Below, piece by piece: positions 1 to 17,612 of a stretch of DNA of 64,000 bases (its first letter is position 1; each line of letters starts with the position of its first letter). Under the pieces are notes generated by a model. The model saw only the letters and a program-made list of their open reading frames with translations, was not told the DNA's origin and ran no database searches. The position numbers and the translations under genes are program-made. This DNA is from Methylobacterium sp. 17Sr1-1 (GTDB lineage Bacteria; Pseudomonadota; Alphaproteobacteria; Rhizobiales; Beijerinckiaceae): NCBI RefSeq assembly GCF_003173775.1, contig NZ_CP029552.1, positions 2,766,001 to 2,830,000 of the forward strand, read 5' to 3'.

Positions 1-50
1 GCGTGAATCCGCCCGCGCAGGCTGGCACGCGGCGGCGGGAGGCGGCATAA

Positions 51-1739
<1,689 letters not shown>

Positions 1740-1785
1740 GGGCGGCCGGCGATGTCCGCGCGATCGGTTTGAATCGAAACAGAGC

Positions 1786-1814
1786 GCACGTCCCCTCTCC
1801 TGTGGGGGACGTGC
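1786..1814. terminator. Hairpin downstream of pgm
   Basis: A perfect 10-bp inverted repeat (1786-1795 with 1805-1814, loop of 9) lies 46 bases after the pgm stop, between convergent pgm and the cofactor operon. There is no immediate T-run, so a termination role is only inferred. The rest of 1740-1929 shows no gene. Confidence 0.35.
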
Positions 1815-1929
1815 AGAGGCAAACGGCTTTTGGTTGATTGGAGCAGCTCAGCTGTCTGGCCAGGGTGACCTGTAGAGGCCAGTGAAACAGGCTCTCAGCG
1901 CGACCCCGGTCACGGTTTCGAGCAACGGC

Positions 1930-2515
1930 TCAGGACAGCCGCGACAGGGCCGCCGGCGTATCCACATCGATCAGCACGCCCGGTTCATCCACCGGCAATT
2001 CCAGCACGTCCTGGCGCCGCGCCAGCAGCGGCCCGGCGCCGCGGTCGCCGGTGAGACCGGCAAGGCCGTCCGCGAGGAGGATGCGGTTGAGCAGCACCGG
2101 GTTGCCGCGATGACCGCCCTGCACCGGGACCACGGCCGACGGCACGGCCGCCGCCCTGCGGAACGCCTCGGCGAGACGCCGCAGCAGGCCGGGCCCGACC
2201 CGCGGCATGTCGCCGAGGAGGACGAGCGCCGCCGGGACGGGTCCAGGCAGGGCGCCGAGCCCCGCGCGCAGCGAGGTCGACAGGCCCTCCGCGTAGGCGG
2301 GGTTCTCGACCAGCATCAGCGGCAGCCCGGCGAGCGCCGCGCGGACCTCGTCACCGGCATGGCCGAGCACCGCCACCACCGGTCCGAGATCCGCCGCCAC
2401 CGCGGCTTCGGCCGCGTGGCGCACCAGCGGCTTGCCGTCGAGGCGGCTCAGCAGCTTCGGGCTCGCGCCGAAGCGGGTGCCGCGGCCGGCGGCGAGCAGC
2501 ACCGTACCGACCGGC

Positions 2516-2526
<11 letters not shown>
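1930..2526 (-). CDS. MobA/MocA-like nucleotidyltransferase (molybdenum cofactor)
   Basis: 198 aa. It has the N-terminal nucleotidyltransferase signature LAAGRGTRFG followed by K-L (sugar/cofactor nucleotidyltransferase fold, MobA-like NTP transferase family). Members transfer CMP or GMP to molybdopterin; MocA makes the molybdopterin cytosine dinucleotide used by CO dehydrogenase-type enzymes, and its location at the end of the cox-like operon favours that activity. Start: ATG at 2526 has a GGAG motif 9 bases upstream and overlaps the preceding gene by 11 bp. A GTG at 2541 would add five residues. It is probably translationally coupled to the MoeA-like gene. Substrate specificity (CTP or GTP) cannot be settled by eye. 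Confidence 0.85.
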
Positions 2527-3546
<1,020 letters not shown>

Positions 3547-3550
<4 letters not shown>

Positions 3551-4241
3551 GCGGGCGCCCGGCGCCGGTCCCGGCGCAGGGCCGCGATCACCTGCGCCAG
3601 CACCGAGACGGCGATCTCGGCCGGGCTGACGGCACCGATATCGAGGCCGATCGGCGCGGCGATGCGGCCGATCTGCTCGTCGCTCAGGCCGGCTTCCGTC
3701 AGGCGCTCGACGCGCCGTCCGTGGGTCTTCCGCGAGCCGAGCGCGCCGACGTAGAAGCACTCCGCCTTCAGCGCCGCGACGAGCGCCGGATCGTCGATCT
3801 TCGGGTCGTGGGTCAGGGCGGCGACCGCGGTGTAGCGGTCGAGGGGCGGCAGCTGGGCCAGGGCGTCGTCCGGCCAGAGCGCCAGCAGGGTCACGTCCGG
3901 AAAGCGCTCCGGCGTCGCGAAAGCGGTGCGCGGATCGATGATCGCGACGTCGAGCTCGGTCGCCTTCGCCATCGGGGCGAGCGCCTGGCTGATATGGACC
4001 GCGCCGATCACCACGAGGCGCGGCGGCGGCACCTGGACGGTGAGGAACAGCGAGCGGCCCTCGGCCTCGACGATCCCGCTCTTGCCCGAACGGAACCGCG
4101 CCGACAGCTCGGAGGCGAGCGGATCGGCCTCGACCTCGGCCTCGCGCACCAGGCGCTGGGCGCCGTCGGCGGTGTCGGTGACCAGGATGACGGCGCGGCG
4201 GGCGGCGCGCTCCCGGTTCATCTCCCGCAGGATGTCGAGCC

Positions 4242-4245
<4 letters not shown>
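3547..4245 (-). CDS. XdhC family protein, C-terminal (Rossmann) half
   Basis: 232 aa from a GTG at 4245 that overlaps the TGA of the N-half gene by 4 bp (GTGA). An in-frame ATG lies at 4221. It has a Rossmann-like nucleotide-binding segment (PPPRLVVIGAVHISQAL) and the family's typical ending with YVGALGSRKTHGRR and the GLDIGAVSPAEIAVS motif. In the XdhC family this half binds the molybdenum cofactor together with the N-terminal half; XdhC sulfurates and delivers MPT or MCD to xanthine dehydrogenase-like enzymes. Here the two halves are separate genes. It is followed directly by the MoeA-like gene (4-bp overlap). Confidence 0.85.
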
Positions 4246-4565
<320 letters not shown>

Positions 4566-4611
4566 GTGACAAGGTCTCCGGGGCCGTCGGCCCCGTTCCA
4601 GAAATTAGGTG

Positions 4612-5816
4612 TCAGCTCGCGTCGCGCAACCACGCCTTCGGCGCGCGGCCGCGCGGCTGATGTGCGCCGAGCGCGCGGCACAGATCCGCCATCGCCGACA
4701 GGCTGTGGATCGGCCGGAAATCGTCGACATGGGGCAGCATCGCCCGGATGCCGCTGGCCCGCGCCGAGAACCCGTCGAAGCGCAGCAGGGGGTTGAGCCA
4801 GACCAAGCGCCGGCACGAGCGCCGCAGGCGGTCCATCTCGTGGGTCAGCTCCGGCGTCACCTCGCGCTCCAGCCCGTCGGTGAACAGCAGGACCACGGCG
4901 CCGCCGCCGAGCACCCGGCGCGACCAGTGCCGGTTGAACAGGTGCAGGGCCTCGGCGATGCGGGTGCCGCCCTCCCAGTCCTGCGCCCGGGCGCTGGCGC
5001 GGGCGAGCGCCTCGTCGGGGTCGCGGCGGGTCAGCTCCCGGGTGATGTTGGTGAGCCGGGTCGCGAAGACGAAGCTGTGCACCCGGCGCTGCTCGGAGAG
5101 CGCGTGCAGGAAATGCAGGAACAGCCGCGAATACTCCGCCATCGAGCCGGAGATGTCGCACAGCGCGACGATCGGCGGCGGGCGCTCCCGCGGCGCCCGG
5201 AAGGCGAGGTCGATGGCCCCGCCCGCCCGCACCGTGCGCTGGAAGCTGCGGCGCGGATCGATGCGCCCGCGCGGGCGCGGCGCGAACCGCCGGGTCCGGG
5301 TCGCGTCGTCGGGGAGCCGCAACGAGGCGATCAGGCGGCGGGCCTGCGCCACCTCGTCGGCGCTCATCTGGGCGAAGTCCTTGCCCTTCAGCACCTCGGA
5401 CTGCGACACCGACAGGGTGACGGTGGTGAGGTCTTCCTCCGTGATCTTGGGCTTGGGCCGTTCCGTCTTCGGCGACAGCGCCTCCTGCACCCGCAAAGCC
5501 CCGGCATTCGGGTCTTTACGCGGCGCCTTGTCGGGGGCGACCGGCGACATCTGGGCGATCATCTTCTCGATGAGGTCGCGCCGGCGCCAGAACAGCCGGA
5601 AGGCCTCGGCGAACAGGGCCGAGTGCTCGTGCCGGCGCACCAGCACGGCGTGCAGCGTCCAGTAGAAATCCTCGCGGCTGCCGATGGCGGCGGCCTCGAC
5701 CGCCTCGACGGCGTCGATCACGTCCCCGGGCCCGACCGGCACGCCGGCGGCGCGCAGGGCCCGGGCGAAATAGGCGATGTTGTCGGGAAGCCGGCCGGTG
5801 CCCGCGGGAGCGTCGC

Positions 5817-5820
<4 letters not shown>
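4612..5820 (-). CDS. coxE: CoxE-like VWA domain protein
   Basis: 402 aa. Start ATG 5820 overlaps the coxD stop by 4 bp. The C-terminal half is a von Willebrand factor A domain with the metal-ion-dependent adhesion site DISGS (residues 222-226) and a later FTDGLEREV segment. The middle has a charged linker (residues 95-190). In Oligotropha, CoxE works with the AAA+ ATPase CoxD in inserting the sulfur- and copper-containing centre of CO dehydrogenase. By analogy this pair probably matures the molybdenum enzyme encoded upstream, although the present enzyme is form II and lacks the Cu-binding Cys loop. Confidence 0.9.
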
Positions 5821-6719
<899 letters not shown>

Positions 6720-6808
6720 CGTGGCGGAGGCTGCTTCTCGCGGGAGGCGGTCGCGTCCGCCGGGGCTTCAGGGTGTCGAATATTGAGGCGAGCCGCTGCC
6801 CGTCCAGT

Positions 6809-6980
6809 CCCTCCCCCCTCTGCGGGGGAGGGTGGCCCCTGCGTCAGCAGGGGTCGGGAGAGGGGAACCACGCTTCCGGAGAGGCCGCGACCGTCAAGAA
6901 GGGCGCCACATCCTGCGCCGTCGCGGTCCCCTCTCCCGCCCCACTCCGTGGGGCACCCTCCCCCGCAGAGGGGGGAGGGT
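6809..6980. repeat. Palindromic intergenic repeat, copy A
   Basis: About 172 bp between coxM and coxD. The ends are inverted copies of a C-run/G-run motif (left end near-palindromic CCCTCCCCCCTCTGCGGGGG at its core; right end the reverse complement). Internally another inverted pair (GGGAGAGGGG / CCCCTCTCCC) is nested. The same architecture recurs at 10301-10470. It likely forms a large cruciform or RNA hairpin; no ORF is inside. It may modulate coxM-to-coxD read-through. Confidence 0.8.
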
Positions 6981-6992
6981 AAGGCCAGCGCC

Positions 6993-7793
6993 CTACCGGT
7001 CCGCCGCCTTCTGCACCGCGCGCCGCGCCATCACGCCGATCAGGTGGGCGCGGTAGGCCGCATCGGCGTGGATGTCGCTGTTGAGCCCGTCAGCCGACGG
7101 CGACATCCCCTCCAGCGACTTCGCGGCGAAGCGCTTGCCCAGAGCCTCCTCGGCCTCGGTCCAGCGGAACACGCCGTTGGAGCCCGAGCCGGTCACCGTG
7201 ACGCGGATGTCGCTCGGGCGCTTGGCGACGAACACGCCGACGAGGGCGTAGCGCGAGGCCGGGTTGCGGAACTTCTCGTAGGCCGCCTTGTGGGGGATCG
7301 GGAACGAGACGCCGGTGACGATCTCCCCCTCTTCGAGCGCGGTCTCGAACAGGCCGGTGAAGAACTCTTCCGCCGTGAGCTTGCGCTTGTTGGTGCTGAT
7401 CGTGGCACCGAGCGCCAGGCAGGCCGCCGGGTAGTCGGCCGCGGGATCGTTGTTGGCGACCGAGCCGCCGATCGTGCCGCGGTGACGCACCGCCGGGTCG
7501 CCGATCAGCGCGGCCAGCTCGGCGAGAGCGGGGATCGCCTCCTTCACGTCGTTCGACTCGGCGACCGCGCTGTGGGTGGTCATGGCGCCGATGGTGATCG
7601 AGCGCGGGCTGCGCTCGATGCCGACGAGGTCCGGCACCTTGCCGAGGTCGATCAGCGTGCCGGGGGCGGCGAGGCGCTGCTTCATCGTCGGGATCAGGGT
7701 GTGGCCGCCGGCGACGAGCTTGGCGTCCTCGCCGGAAAGCAGGCTCACGGCCTCCTTGAGGCTGGTCGGCTGGTGATAGGCGAAAGCGTACAT
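6993..7793 (-). CDS. coxM: FAD-binding medium subunit of CO dehydrogenase-like molybdenum hydroxylase (CoxM-like)
   Basis: 266 aa from ATG 7793. FAD-binding signature AGGHTLIP at 28-35 and [16 protein letters not shown] beginning near residue 107 are the two conserved flavin loops of CoxM/xanthine dehydrogenase FAD domains. The C-terminal CO_deh_flav_C domain follows. This subunit passes electrons from the [2Fe-2S] subunit to the acceptor (quinone or oxygen). It begins 20 bp downstream of the large-subunit stop. The order in this operon is S-L-M on the minus strand, differing from the M-S-L order of the classical form I cox operon. Confidence 0.93.
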   Translation of the reverse strand: MYAFAYHQPTSLKEAVSLLSGEDAKLVAGGHTLIPTMKQRLAAPGTLIDLGKVPDLVGIERSPRSITIGAMTTHSAVAESNDVKEAIPALAELAALIGDPAVRHRGTIGGSVANNDPAADYPAACLALGATISTNKRKLTAEEFFTGLFETALEEGEIVTGVSFPIPHKAAYEKFRNPASRYALVGVFVAKRPSDIRVTVTGSGSNGVFRWTEAEEALGKRFAAKSLEGMSPSADGLNSDIHADAAYRAHLIGVMARRAVQKAADR

Positions 7794-7813
7794 GATGCTC
7801 TCCAGACTTGATC

Positions 7814-10183
<2,370 letters not shown>

Positions 10184-10300
10184 GGGCGTGTCTCTCCCGG
10201 ATCTGGCCTGGCGGACCGGCATCGGGGGCCGGCCTCGGTCCTTTGTGGCGTTTCTTGTTGGTCCGGATGGCGCGGACATTTTTCATAGGGCACGACGCCT

Positions 10301-10470
10301 AACCCTCCCCCCTCTGCGGGGGAGGGTGGCGAGCGGAGCGAGCCGGGAGAGGGGCAGCGCGACGTCGATCCAGGTGGCGGCCTTCAGAACGGTTCAGGCC
10401 TATCCGGAAGCGGCGTCCCCTCTCCCGCCCGGCTCCGCCGGGCACCCTCCCCCGCAGAGAGGGGAGGGTT
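10301..10470. repeat. Palindromic intergenic repeat, copy B
   Basis: About 170 bp filling most of the 301-bp gap (10184-10484) between coxS and coxL. The outer arms are the same inverted C-run/G-run motif as at 6809-6980, with the same nested GGGAGAGGGG / CCCCTCTCCC pair, while the central ~60 bp differ between copies. That pattern of conserved ends with variable middle fits a dispersed palindromic repeat family. The remaining bases of the gap show no gene. Confidence 0.8.
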
Positions 10471-10484
10471 ATCGGCACGTCGCG

Positions 10485-10979
10485 CTACTCCGCCGCGACC
10501 TTCTGCGGCTCGGACGCCATGTTCTCGGCGCCCGCCGCGATCGCCTTCACGATGTTGTGGTAGCCCGTGCAGCGGCAGATGTTGCCCTCGAGCTCGTGCC
10601 GGATGGTCTGCTCGTCCAGCGCGTTGCCCTTCCGGCGCACCAGGTCCACCGCGGTCATGATCATGCCCGGGGTGCAGTAGCCGCACTGGAGGCCGTGATG
10701 CTCGCGGAAGGCCGCCTGCATCGGATGCAGCTCGCCGCCCGACGCCAGACCCTCGATGGTGGTGATGGAGCGGCCGTCGCACTGCACCGCCAGGACGGTG
10801 CAGGCCTTGATCGCCTCCCCGTCGAGATGGACGACGCAGGCGCCGCACTGCGAGGTGTCGCAGCCGACATGGGTGCCGGTGAGACGGAGAGTGTCGCGCA
10901 GGTACTGCACCAGCAGCGTGCGCGGATCGATGTCGGCGGTCACGGCCTTGCCGTTCACCGTCAGGCTGACAGCGCTCAT
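10485..10979 (-). CDS. coxS: [2Fe-2S] small subunit of CO dehydrogenase-like molybdenum hydroxylase (CoxS-like)
   Basis: 164 aa from ATG 10979 ([10 protein letters not shown]). It has both iron-sulfur clusters of the family: the plant-ferredoxin type with Cys40, Cys45, Cys48 and Cys60 (CDTSQCGAC) and the helical cluster with Cys99, Cys102, Cys135 and Cys137 (CGYCTPG, CRCTGYH). It carries electrons from the molybdenum site to the FAD subunit. It lies downstream of coxG after a 257-bp gap and upstream of coxL after a repeat-filled gap. Confidence 0.95.
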   Translation of the reverse strand: MSAVSLTVNGKAVTADIDPRTLLVQYLRDTLRLTGTHVGCDTSQCGACVVHLDGEAIKACTVLAVQCDGRSITTIEGLASGGELHPMQAAFREHHGLQCGYCTPGMIMTAVDLVRRKGNALDEQTIRHELEGNICRCTGYHNIVKAIAAGAENMASEPQKVAAE

Positions 10980-11236
10980 GGGTGACGTCCTCCTCCTGGC
11001 CCAGGACACTTGGCCAAAGACCCGCGGGTCCTGTCTGTCGGACCCTGTCGCTCGCGGTGGCCGGGTCGGCCGTGCCTCTCTGGAATCGCTCGAATTCGAG
11101 TGTCAACCGGGCGGAAGCGCCGGTCAAGGCGCCCCGCCTCGGCATTTTGGCGCGCAAACCGGCCGTTTTCCGCCGATTCGGGGCACCCTGCCCGTTTGCC
11201 TCGCAACAAGTTGATCGCGGGCGATCGAAATCGGGC

Positions 11237-11713
11237 TCAGGCCGCCGAGGTCTCGCCGGCGACGCCGCCCTGGACCTCCTTGGCGAACGTGTCGAAGAAG
11301 TTGTCGGCGTACTTCTTGGCGACGCCGTTGATCAGGCGGCCGCCGAGCTGGGCGATCTTGCCGCCGACGCTGGCCTCGACGTCGTAGGTCATCTTGGTCT
11401 GGCCGCCCTCGGCCGGCTCCAGGCGCACCACCGCCCCACCCTTGGCGAAGCCGGCCACACCGCCCTGGCCCTCGCCGGTGATGCGGTAGCCATTCGGCGG
11501 GTCGATGTCGGTGAGCGTCACCTTGCCCTTGAAGGTCGCCTTCACGGGCCCCACCGCGATCTTCGCCGAGGCCTGCAGCTCGTTGTCCCCAACCTTCTCG
11601 AGGGTCTCGCAACCCGGGATGCAGCGCTTGAGCACTTCCGGGTCGTTCAGCTTCTCCCACACGGTCTGCTGGTCGGCCGGCAGCAGAACCTCGCCGGTCA
11701 TCGTCATCGCCAT
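11237..11713 (-). CDS. coxG: CoxG family protein (SRPBCC domain)
   Basis: 158 aa from ATG 11713 (MAMTMTGEVL). It matches the CO dehydrogenase subunit G family, a START/SRPBCC-fold protein: a conserved N-terminal strand/helix with PADQQTVWEKLNDP, then CIPGCE, and the glycine-rich middle GEGQGGVAGFAKGG. CoxG of Oligotropha is thought to anchor the enzyme to the membrane. It is the first gene of the minus-strand operon, and its start faces livH across a 257-bp divergent region. Confidence 0.92.
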   Translation of the reverse strand: MAMTMTGEVLLPADQQTVWEKLNDPEVLKRCIPGCETLEKVGDNELQASAKIAVGPVKATFKGKVTLTDIDPPNGYRITGEGQGGVAGFAKGGAVVRLEPAEGGQTKMTYDVEASVGGKIAQLGGRLINGVAKKYADNFFDTFAKEVQGGVAGETSAA

Positions 11714-11970
11714 GGCGGCGCTTCCCCCAATCGTTGTGGTCAAACGGGCTTCGCCGGAACGGTAGCGGAGCCGTTGCGTCACGGCCAGCCGGCCTTTCGC
11801 ACACCCGACCGGCAGCCCCGGATTGTCGAGTGGTGCGGTGCTTGCTAAGCCTGACGTCAAGGGACGGCCGTGACACCCGGACGACGGGGCACGGCCAGGG
11901 AGGCCCGGGCCAGTGAGAACTGGGCCAGTGAGACCTGGGCAAAGAGCCCGCGAACGGAGAACGTGACCGC
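11714..11970. promoter_or_regulatory. Divergent region between coxG and livH
   Basis: 257 bp with no ORF that looks genuine. It must hold the start signals for the minus-strand cox-type operon and the plus-strand liv operon. Seen: a perfect 8-bp palindrome TGACGTCA near 11850, and a short tandem repeat with core GGGCCAGTGAGA (at about 11907 and 11922). No convincing -35/-10 pair could be fixed by eye. Confidence 0.5.
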
Positions 11971-12891
11971 ATGGAGGTCTTCGCGCAGCAGCTCATCAAC
12001 GGGCTGACGCTGGGGTCGATCTACGGCCTCATCGCCATCGGCTACACGATGGTGTTCGGCATCATCGGCATGATCAACTTCGCCCATGGCGACGTGTTCA
12101 TGCTCTCGGCCTTCATCGCGCTGATCACCTTCCTGATCGTCACGACCTGGCTCGGCATCTCGTCGATCGCGCTGGCGCTCCTCATCGTGCTGATCTGCGC
12201 GATGGTGCTCACCGCCCTGTGGGGCTGGTCGATCGAGCGCATCGCCTACCGGCCGTTGCGCGGCTCGTTCCGCCTGGCGCCGCTGATCTCGGCGATCGGC
12301 GTCTCGATCTTCCTGTCGAACTTCGTCCAGGTGGTGCAGGGCGCCCGCAACAAGCCGACGCCGCCGATGATGCGCGACGTGATCACGCTGTGGACCGGCG
12401 ATAACGGTTACGCGGTCGCGCTCTCCTACAAGCAGATCATCATCATGCTGACCACGGTCGTGCTGCTCGCCGGGTTCTGGTACCTGGTGCAGAAGACGCC
12501 GCTCGGCCGTGCCCAGCGCGCCTGCGAGCAGGACCGCAAGATGGCCGCGCTGCTGGGCATCGACGTCGACCGCACCATCTCGCTGACCTTCGTGCTCGGT
12601 GCGGCCCTGGCCGCGGTCGCCGGCACGATGTACCTCCTCTATTACGGCGTCGTGTCCTTCGCCGACGGCTTCACCCCCGGCGTAAAGGCCTTCACGGCGG
12701 CGGTGCTCGGCGGCATCGGCAGCCTGCCCGGGGCGGTGCTCGGCGGCCTGCTCATCGGTCTCGTCGAGACCTTCTGGTCGGCGTATTTCTCCATCGAGTA
12801 CAAGGACGTGGCGGCGTTCTCGATCCTCGCCATCGTGCTCATCTTCATGCCGTCCGGCATCCTCGGCCGGCCCGAGGTCGAGAAGGTCTGA
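11971..12891 (+). CDS. livH: Branched-chain amino acid type ABC transporter permease LivH
   Basis: 306 aa inner-membrane permease. It has the family N-terminus ([20 protein letters not shown]) and about eight hydrophobic segments; the EAA-like region contains the [17 protein letters not shown] stretch typical of LivH. It forms the transmembrane channel with LivM. A GGAGAA ribosome site lies 11 bases before ATG 11971. Its stop overlaps livM by 1 bp (TGATG). First gene of a six-gene plus-strand operon. Confidence 0.95.
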   Translation: MEVFAQQLINGLTLGSIYGLIAIGYTMVFGIIGMINFAHGDVFMLSAFIALITFLIVTTWLGISSIALALLIVLICAMVLTALWGWSIERIAYRPLRGSFRLAPLISAIGVSIFLSNFVQVVQGARNKPTPPMMRDVITLWTGDNGYAVALSYKQIIIMLTTVVLLAGFWYLVQKTPLGRAQRACEQDRKMAALLGIDVDRTISLTFVLGAALAAVAGTMYLLYYGVVSFADGFTPGVKAFTAAVLGGIGSLPGAVLGGLLIGLVETFWSAYFSIEYKDVAAFSILAIVLIFMPSGILGRPEVEKV

Positions 12892-14309
12892 TGGCGAACC
12901 CGGCCAACACCCTGGCGGCGACTCCCGCCGCCGACCGCGCCGCCACCGACATGGCGGCGATCGTCAAGGATGCGGCGCTGTTCGCGCTCGTCACCCTCGG
13001 CCTCTGCGTGCCGATCGTCGCCTTCCGCACCGATCTCAGCCAGACCTCGGCCCTCGACCTCGTGCCGCGCTGGGGCCTCGTCGCGATCCTGTGCGGCATC
13101 GTCTTCGTCGCGCGGCTCGCGCAGAGGCTGGTCCTCGCCAACCGCGACGCCCGCCGGGCGCTCACGCCCGCGCCGACCCAGGCGACGGAGGCGGTCGACG
13201 CGACGCCCAACGCCTCGCAGAAGATCTCGTCCTACGCCCTGCCGGCCTTCCTCGGCGTGACCCTCGCCTTCCCCCTCCTGGTGGTGCTCGGCACCGGGGG
13301 CCTCGGCGAGTCGCGCTACTGGATCGACCTCGGCATCCTGATCCTCACCTACGTGATGCTGGGCTGGGGCCTCAACATCGTGGTCGGCCTCGCGGGCCTC
13401 CTCGACCTCGGCTACGTCGCCTTCTACGCGGTCGGCGCCTATTCCTACGCGCTCCTGTCGACGGTGTTCGGCCTGTCGTTCTGGGTCTGCCTGCCGCTCG
13501 CCGGCCTGTTCGCGGGCCTGTGGGGCATGATGCTGGGCTTCCCCGTCCTGCGTCTTCGCGGCGACTACCTCGCCATCGTGACGCTCGCCTTCGGCGAGAT
13601 CATCCGCCTGGTGCTGATCAACTGGACCGACTTCTCGGGCGGCGCCGCCGGCATCTCGTCGATCCCGCGCGCCACCTTCTTCGGCATTCCGTTCACGGCG
13701 GACGAGGACGGGTTCGCCGCGAAGGTCGGGCTCGACTTCAGCCCGATGCACCGTGTGATCTTCCTCTACTACCTGATCCTGGCGCTGGCGCTGATCACCA
13801 ACGGCGTCACCTTGCGCCTGCGGCGCCTGCCGATCGGCCGGGCGTGGGAGGCCCTGCGCGAGGACGAGATCGCCTGCCGCTCGCTCGGCATCAACACCAC
13901 CAACACCAAGCTCACGGCCTTCGCGCTCGGCGCGATGTTCGGCGGGTTCGCCGGGTCGTTCTTCGCCGTGCGCCAGGGCTTCGTCAGCCCGGAGAGCTTC
14001 AACTTCCTCGAGAGCGCGATCATCCTGGCGATCGTGGTGCTCGGCGGCATGGGCTCGCAGATCGGCGTCGCCGTCGCGGCGGTCGCGATGGTCGGCGGGC
14101 CGGAACTCCTGCGCAACCTCGGCTTCCTCAAGGCGGTGTTCGGCGAGGGCTTCGATCCGAGCGAGTACCGCCTGCTGCTGTTCGGCCTCGCCATGGTGAT
14201 CATGATGATCTGGCGCCCCCGCGGCCTGATCTCGGAGCGCGCCCCCTCGATCGTGCTGAAGGAGCGCAAGCGCATCTCGGGCTCCCTCGTGAAGGAGGGC
14301 CACGGCTGA
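12891..14309 (+). CDS. livM: Branched-chain amino acid type ABC transporter permease LivM
   Basis: 472 aa, longer than the roughly 300-aa core because of an N-terminal extension of about 130 residues with extra hydrophobic segments, a form common in alphaproteobacterial LivM proteins. The core shows [18 protein letters not shown], the [16 protein letters not shown] motif and the C-terminal ISERAP region. It pairs with LivH. ATG overlaps the livH stop by one base, so translation is probably coupled. Confidence 0.95.
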   Translation: MANPANTLAATPAADRAATDMAAIVKDAALFALVTLGLCVPIVAFRTDLSQTSALDLVPRWGLVAILCGIVFVARLAQRLVLANRDARRALTPAPTQATEAVDATPNASQKISSYALPAFLGVTLAFPLLVVLGTGGLGESRYWIDLGILILTYVMLGWGLNIVVGLAGLLDLGYVAFYAVGAYSYALLSTVFGLSFWVCLPLAGLFAGLWGMMLGFPVLRLRGDYLAIVTLAFGEIIRLVLINWTDFSGGAAGISSIPRATFFGIPFTADEDGFAAKVGLDFSPMHRVIFLYYLILALALITNGVTLRLRRLPIGRAWEALREDEIACRSLGINTTNTKLTAFALGAMFGGFAGSFFAVRQGFVSPESFNFLESAIILAIVVLGGMGSQIGVAVAAVAMVGGPELLRNLGFLKAVFGEGFDPSEYRLLLFGLAMVIMMIWRPRGLISERAPSIVLKERKRISGSLVKEGHG

Positions 14310-14334
14310 TGGCCGAGACGCTCGCCTCCCCCGC

Positions 14335-15164
14335 ATGGCCGATCCGGTCCTCGCGGTCGACCACGTGACCATGCGCTTCGGCGGCCTCGTCGCCGTCAAC
14401 GACCTGTCGTTCCGGGTCGGCCGCGGCGACATCACGGCGCTGATCGGCCCGAACGGCGCCGGCAAGACCACGGTCTTCAACTGCATCACCGGCTTCTACA
14501 AGCCGACCGAAGGCATGATGACCCTGCGCCACCGCGACGGCGCGGAGTTCCTGCTGGAGCAGCTGCCCGGCTACGCGGTGAACCGCAATGCGCGGGTCGC
14601 CCGCACGTTCCAGAACATCCGCCTGTTCACCGGCATGACCGTGCTGGAGAACCTGCTGGTGGCCCAGCACAATCCGCTGATGCTCGCCTCCGGCTTCACC
14701 ATCGCGGGGCTGCTCGGCCTGCCCGCCTATCGGCGAGCCGAGAAGGCCGCGGTCGAGAAGGCGAAGGCGTGGCTGGAGCGCATCCACCTGATGCACCGCG
14801 CCGACGACCCGGCCGGCGCCCTGCCCTACGGCGACCAGCGCCGGCTCGAGATCGCCCGCGCCATGTGTACCGATCCGGTCCTGCTCTGCCTCGACGAGCC
14901 GGCCGCCGGCCTCAACCCGCGGGAATCGCTGCTGCTCAACGACCTGCTGCGGGCGATCCGCGACGACCACGACACCTCGGTCCTGCTGATCGAGCACGAC
15001 ATGTCGGTGGTGATGGAGATCTCCGACCACGTCGTGGTGCTCGATTACGGCACCAAGATCGCCGACGGCACGCCGGCGGAGATCCAGAGCGACCAGAGCG
15101 TGATCGCCGCCTATCTCGGCGTCGAGGACGACGAGGTGGAGCAGGTCGAGGCGGAGGTGGGGGT

Positions 15165-15168
<4 letters not shown>
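14335..15168 (+). CDS. livG: ABC transporter ATP-binding protein LivG
   Basis: 277 aa. Walker A GPNGAGKT at 38-45, signature region LPYGDQRRLEIARAM (a Liv-type variant of LSGGQ), Walker B LLCLDEPAAGLNP, and a switch His in EHDMS. The ATG at 14335 is used because an earlier ATG at 14309 is out of frame. It hydrolyses ATP to drive LivHM. Overlaps livF by 4 bp. Confidence 0.95.
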
Positions 15169-15946
<778 letters not shown>

Positions 15947-15947
<1 letters not shown>

Positions 15948-16294
15948 TGCAGGGGATCCTCTACGAGGAGAGCACGATCTGGCTCTTCCTGCTCGTCACG
16001 GTGGTGATGGGCGGCTGGATGGCCTGGATGATCGGGCGCGGCATCGCGCTCGGCTGGAAGCCGTACTGGCAGGCGGTGCTGTCGCTCCTGCTGCTCGGCA
16101 TCGCCGTGCGCTTCATCCACCACGCCCTGTTCGAGGGCAGCTTCCTGTCGCCGCACTACTACGTCGTCGACACGATCGTGCTGCTGGTCATCGGCTCGGC
16201 CGGCTACCGCGCCACCCGCGCCCGGCAGATGACGACCCAGTACCGCTGGCTCTACGAGCGCAGCGGCCCCCTCACCTGGCGGGCGAAGGCCTGA
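15947..16294 (+). CDS. Small membrane protein in liv operon (probably DUF6867 family)
   Basis: 115 aa with three predicted hydrophobic segments (roughly residues 11-31, 42-62 and 73-90) and a basic, Arg-rich C-terminus. ATG 15947 overlaps the livF stop. It resembles a short family I recall as DUF6867 found beside Liv transporters in alphaproteobacteria; the family name is from memory, not a search. Its placement between livF and livK, overlapping the ATPase gene, suggests a role in the transporter's assembly or regulation, but no function is known. Confidence 0.8.
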
Positions 16295-16464
16295 AAGCCC
16301 GCCCCGTCCCGCGCCGTCCGGCGCGAGGGCTGCCATCGATCCGGGGTTTTCTCGCCCCGGCGCACCGATCCGGGGTCCCCATGCCCCGGTCTTCCGGCCA
16401 CGGTCTCCCGGCCGAAAGGGCCCGCGAGCCCGACGTTTCCCGTCGATCCCAGAGGAGTACAGAG

Positions 16465-17592
16465 ATGAAGCGCACGCTACTGGCCGGCTTCGCCCTCGCG
16501 GCCGGCCTCGCCTGGGCCGGCTCGGCGCAGGCTCAGATCAAGCTCGGCGTGGCCGGCCCGATCACCGGTGCCAACGCCGCCTTCGGCGCCCAGCTCAAGA
16601 ACGGCGCCGAGCAGGCCGTGACCGACATCAACAAGGCCGGCGGCATCAACGGCCAGAAGATCGTCCTGGTCATTGGCGACGACGCCTCGGATCCGAAGCA
16701 GGGCGTCTCGGTCGCCAACAAGTTCGCCGCCGAGGGCGTGAAGGCCGTGGTCGGCCACTTCAACTCGGGCGTGTCGATCCCGGCCTCCGACGTCTACGCC
16801 GAGTCCGGCATCGTCGAGATCACCCCGGCCTCGACCAACCCGAAATACACCGACCGCAAGCTGTGGAACACCTTCCGCACCTGCGGCCGCGACGACCAGC
16901 AGGGCGCGGTCGCCGGCACCTGGCTGGCGGACAAGTTCAAGGGCAAGAACATCGCCTTCGTGCACGACAAGACGCCCTACGGCCGCGGGCTGGCCGACGA
17001 GACCCTGAAGACGCTGAAGTCCAAGGGCGGCAAGGACGTGCTGTTCGAGGGCATCAACCCGGGCGAGAAGGATTATTCCGCTCTGGTCTCGAAGCTGAAG
17101 CAGGCCAAGGCCGACGTGGTCTATTACGGCGGCCTGCACACCGAGGCCGGCCTGATCGTGCGCCAGATGCGCGACCAGGGCCTCAACGCCCCGCTGATGA
17201 GCGGCGACGGCATCACCGACAAGGAATTCGCCCAGATCGCCGGCCCGGGCGCCGACGGCACGCTGATGACCTTCTCGCCGGATGCCCGCAAGAACCCCAA
17301 CGCCAAGGACGTGGTCGCGGCCTTCAAGGCCCGCAACATCGATCCCGAGGCCTACACCCTGTACTCCTACGCCGCGGTGCAGATCCTGAAGGCCGCGATG
17401 GAGGCCACCAAGTCGACCGATGGCAAGAAGGTCGCGGCCTACATGGCCGAGGGCAAGCCGTTCAAGACCGTCATCGGCGACATCTCCTACGACAAGAAGG
17501 GTGACATCACCCGTCCCGACTACGTGATGTACATGTGGAAGAAGGGCGGCGACGGCCGGATCGACTACACCGGCAACGAGCTGACCCAGTAA
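16465..17592 (+). CDS. livK: Periplasmic substrate-binding protein of Liv-type ABC transporter
   Basis: 375 aa. Signal peptide of 23 residues ending SAQA before QIKLGVAGP; start ATG 16465 is preceded by AGAGGAG at 16451-16457. It is a type I periplasmic-binding fold (peripla_BP_6): GPITGANAAFGAQ, the internal SVANKFAAEGVKAVVGH and STNPKYTDRKLWNTFRTC. It captures branched-chain amino acids or related compounds and delivers them to LivHM. Last gene of the operon; a strong terminator follows 20 bp later. Ligand specificity of this family is broad, so the substrate is uncertain. Confidence 0.94.
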   Translation: MKRTLLAGFALAAGLAWAGSAQAQIKLGVAGPITGANAAFGAQLKNGAEQAVTDINKAGGINGQKIVLVIGDDASDPKQGVSVANKFAAEGVKAVVGHFNSGVSIPASDVYAESGIVEITPASTNPKYTDRKLWNTFRTCGRDDQQGAVAGTWLADKFKGKNIAFVHDKTPYGRGLADETLKTLKSKGGKDVLFEGINPGEKDYSALVSKLKQAKADVVYYGGLHTEAGLIVRQMRDQGLNAPLMSGDGITDKEFAQIAGPGADGTLMTFSPDARKNPNAKDVVAAFKARNIDPEAYTLYSYAAVQILKAAMEATKSTDGKKVAAYMAEGKPFKTVIGDISYDKKGDITRPDYVMYMWKKGGDGRIDYTGNELTQ

Positions 17593-17612
17593 CGATCACG
17601 AGCCTTCGAGCC

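Noticed and set aside
6720..7060. Possible small genes within the repeat between coxM and coxD
   Set aside because: Frames there (about 60-75 codons) are made of palindromic repeat sequence and have no plausible start or composition.
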